Assembly (NCBI GenBank): GCA_018260375.1
Contig: JAGLBF010000007.1
Span: 18,576-32,844 of the forward strand
DNA: 14,269 bases
From: Deinococcus sp.
GTDB lineage: Bacteria; Deinococcota; Deinococci; Deinococcales; Deinococcaceae
Reading direction: 5' to 3'
This document shows positions 13,223-14,269 of this stretch, piece by piece. A model generated the notes under the pieces. That model had not been told where the DNA came from. It saw only the letters and a program-made list of their open reading frames with translations, and did no database searches. The position numbers and the translations under genes were made by a program. How positions within the stretch are numbered: the first letter of the stretch is position 1; every line of letters starts with the position of its first letter.

Positions 13223-14164
13223 TTACTTCCAAAACAGCTCATTCATCGGGGCCACGTTCTGGCTCTCGCCCAGTGGCGCGAGTTTCCAGGCGTCGGTGAG
13301 GGTACGCAGCAGGTTGTAGTGCGTGTAGGTGGTGTCGCTGACCACACCCTGTGGCCCCGTGCGGGTGAGCACGATGGTGGGAATGCGCCCGCCGCCCAGG
13401 GTGGTGTCGCTGCCCTCAGCTTCATCAAAGGTGATGACAATAGCGGCGTTGTCATCCCAAGCACTGCTGCGCTGCACAGCGCTAACCCACTGGCCTACAA
13501 ACTGGTCGGCGGCTTTGTACAGTTGGGCGCGGTTAAGGCAGTTGGGCGCGCCGTGCATGTCGTGGCACAGGTCGGGCACCACCATGGCATAATTGGGAGC
13601 AGCGTTATGACTCAGGTCGGCCGCAAGCTGGGCGAGTGGCACACTGTTTTTGGCACGCTCGGGGCGAGTGGCGATGGCAGGAAACAGCATAAAAGGGTTG
13701 TGTTTTTTGGCGTAGTTGAGCCACTTGCCGCTGTACGGCCCCTGAAAGCCTGCGCTGGGCATCCCCTGAAAATAACCCTTCCAGGTGAGGCCCGCCGCTT
13801 CTAGGCGATCAGGTAGGGTGGGGCCGTAGAACTTCTGGCTGGTTGAGTTGCTGTGGCTGCCGCCCGTTGCCCCGCCGATCAGGGCGACGTAGTTGGGCAA
13901 ACTGGGATGCGCAACGCCGTGATACTGCCTCGCCAGTGCGCCACTTTGGGCCAGCTTGTTGATGATGGGAAGCTGTGGATTGCCGATAATAGAGCGGTAG
14001 CCATGGTTTTCAAGCACGAACACAAACACATGCGAAAAGGGTTTAGGGCTGAGCGTTTGGGCCGTGCCAGAAGAACTGGCAGCGGGTGTGGGCGTGGCAG
14101 CAGTGGCGCTGGTAAGCAGAGCCATACTGCTGAGCATCAGTACACGGACGACAAGGCGGTTCAT
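13223..14164 (-). CDS. Secreted phosphoesterase (acid phosphatase / phospholipase C-like family)
   Basis: A 313-residue exported protein. The signal peptide is MNRLVVRVLMLSSMALLTSATA and a Ser/Ala/Pro-rich linker follows. The phosphoesterase pattern is clear: VFVLENHGYRSIIG with E52-N53-H54, HPSLPNY (86-92), VVPDLCHDMHG (195-205), VITFDEAEG with D247-E248, a GGGRIPTIVL strand and YTHYNLLRTLTDAW with His282. This family (alkaline-phosphatase-like fold) contains non-specific acid phosphatases and phospholipases C; the substrate cannot be told. The Glu, His and Asp residues are probable metal or phosphate ligands. It stands alone on the minus strand, upstream of nrd but separated by 281 nt and a terminator-like hairpin. 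Confidence 0.85.
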   Translation of the reverse strand: MNRLVVRVLMLSSMALLTSATAATPTPAASSSGTAQTLSPKPFSHVFVFVLENHGYRSIIGNPQLPIINKLAQSGALARQYHGVAHPSLPNYVALIGGATGGSHSNSTSQKFYGPTLPDRLEAAGLTWKGYFQGMPSAGFQGPYSGKWLNYAKKHNPFMLFPAIATRPERAKNSVPLAQLAADLSHNAAPNYAMVVPDLCHDMHGAPNCLNRAQLYKAADQFVGQWVSAVQRSSAWDDNAAIVITFDEAEGSDTTLGGGRIPTIVLTRTGPQGVVSDTTYTHYNLLRTLTDAWKLAPLGESQNVAPMNELFWK

Positions 14165-14176
14165 GGCCTACTTATA
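14165..14176 (-). promoter_or_regulatory. Candidate leaderless -10 of the phosphoesterase gene
   Basis: On the minus strand TATAAG (14176-14171) lies 6 nt before ATG 14164, the same geometry as at birA and the imelysin-like gene. No good -35 is seen. GTAGG, 2 nt upstream of the ATG, is too close to act as a ribosome binding site. Confidence 0.4.
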
Positions 14177-14240
14177 GCATTAGCTCCTTGGCACAAGGTG
14201 GGGATACTCAACCCCCGAATCCATACTTCATACGGATTCC

Positions 14241-14269
14241 GATTGATTTGGCGTACTTCCAAATCAATC
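14241..14269. repeat. Perfect 11-bp inverted repeat at the window end
   Basis: GATTGATTTGG (14241-14251) and CCAAATCAATC (14259-14269) are perfectly complementary around a 7-nt loop CGTACTT. Just before it GAATCC (14217-14222) and GGATTC (14234-14239) form a smaller inverted repeat. The window ends here, so a T-run or a longer element cannot be judged. It may be an intergenic repeat or the terminator of a gene beyond the window. Confidence 0.6.

Noticed and set aside
13163..13804. 213-residue plus-strand frame opposite the phosphoesterase
   Set aside because: It is antisense to a gene with clear catalytic motifs and a signal peptide; no independent support.

Overview
The window looks like a piece of a Deinococcus-type chromosome or megaplasmid. 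Three things suggest this. Protein sequences such as the YGLRAL-type Rrf2 remnant and the class Ib ribonucleotide reductase set fit that group. The DNA is moderately GC-rich. Three genes (birA, the imelysin-like gene and the phosphoesterase) have a -10-like hexamer 6-7 nt upstream of the ATG, the arrangement expected for leaderless mRNAs, which are common in Deinococcus. The genus is an inference; no rRNA or other marker is present.

Layout. Positions 61-1545 (+) encode a biotin protein ligase (BirA type) fused to a C-terminal GNAT acetyltransferase domain. Positions 1546-1798 (-) hold a decayed Rrf2-family regulator with in-frame stops and an 8-codon duplication. It is divergent from a six-gene plus-strand operon at 1847-8548: imelysin/EfeO-like secreted protein, FTR1 iron permease with a large extracytoplasmic domain, FbpA-like iron-binding protein, ApbE flavin transferase, DUF2271 protein and PepSY membrane protein. 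A promoter with a palindrome between -35 and -10 drives it. The last three genes overlap each other. Positions 8549-9014 contain no convincing gene but three hairpins lying between the convergent operons.

The minus strand from 12941 to 9015 is a class Ib ribonucleotide reductase operon in the order nrdI-nrdE-nrdF-nrdH. Upstream of it (12942-13222) are two NrdR-box-like sites 30 bp apart, an intrinsic terminator-like hairpin and an 11-bp direct repeat. Positions 13223-14164 (-) encode a secreted phosphoesterase/acid phosphatase-like protein. The window ends in a perfect 11-bp inverted repeat.

How the genes work together. The iron operon combines a permease that in known systems takes ferric iron (FTR1), two exported proteins likely to bind iron, and a flavin-based trans-membrane redox module (ApbE, DUF2271, PepSY). 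The most interesting reading is an iron acquisition system in which a covalently flavinylated protein moves electrons to iron at the cell surface and feeds FTR1. The ApbE shows no signal peptide, while the DUF2271 protein has a Tat-like N-terminus, so flavinylation may occur before export. The nrd operon makes an Fe- or Mn-dependent enzyme with its own flavodoxin (NrdI) and redoxin (NrdH), so both operons depend on metal supply.
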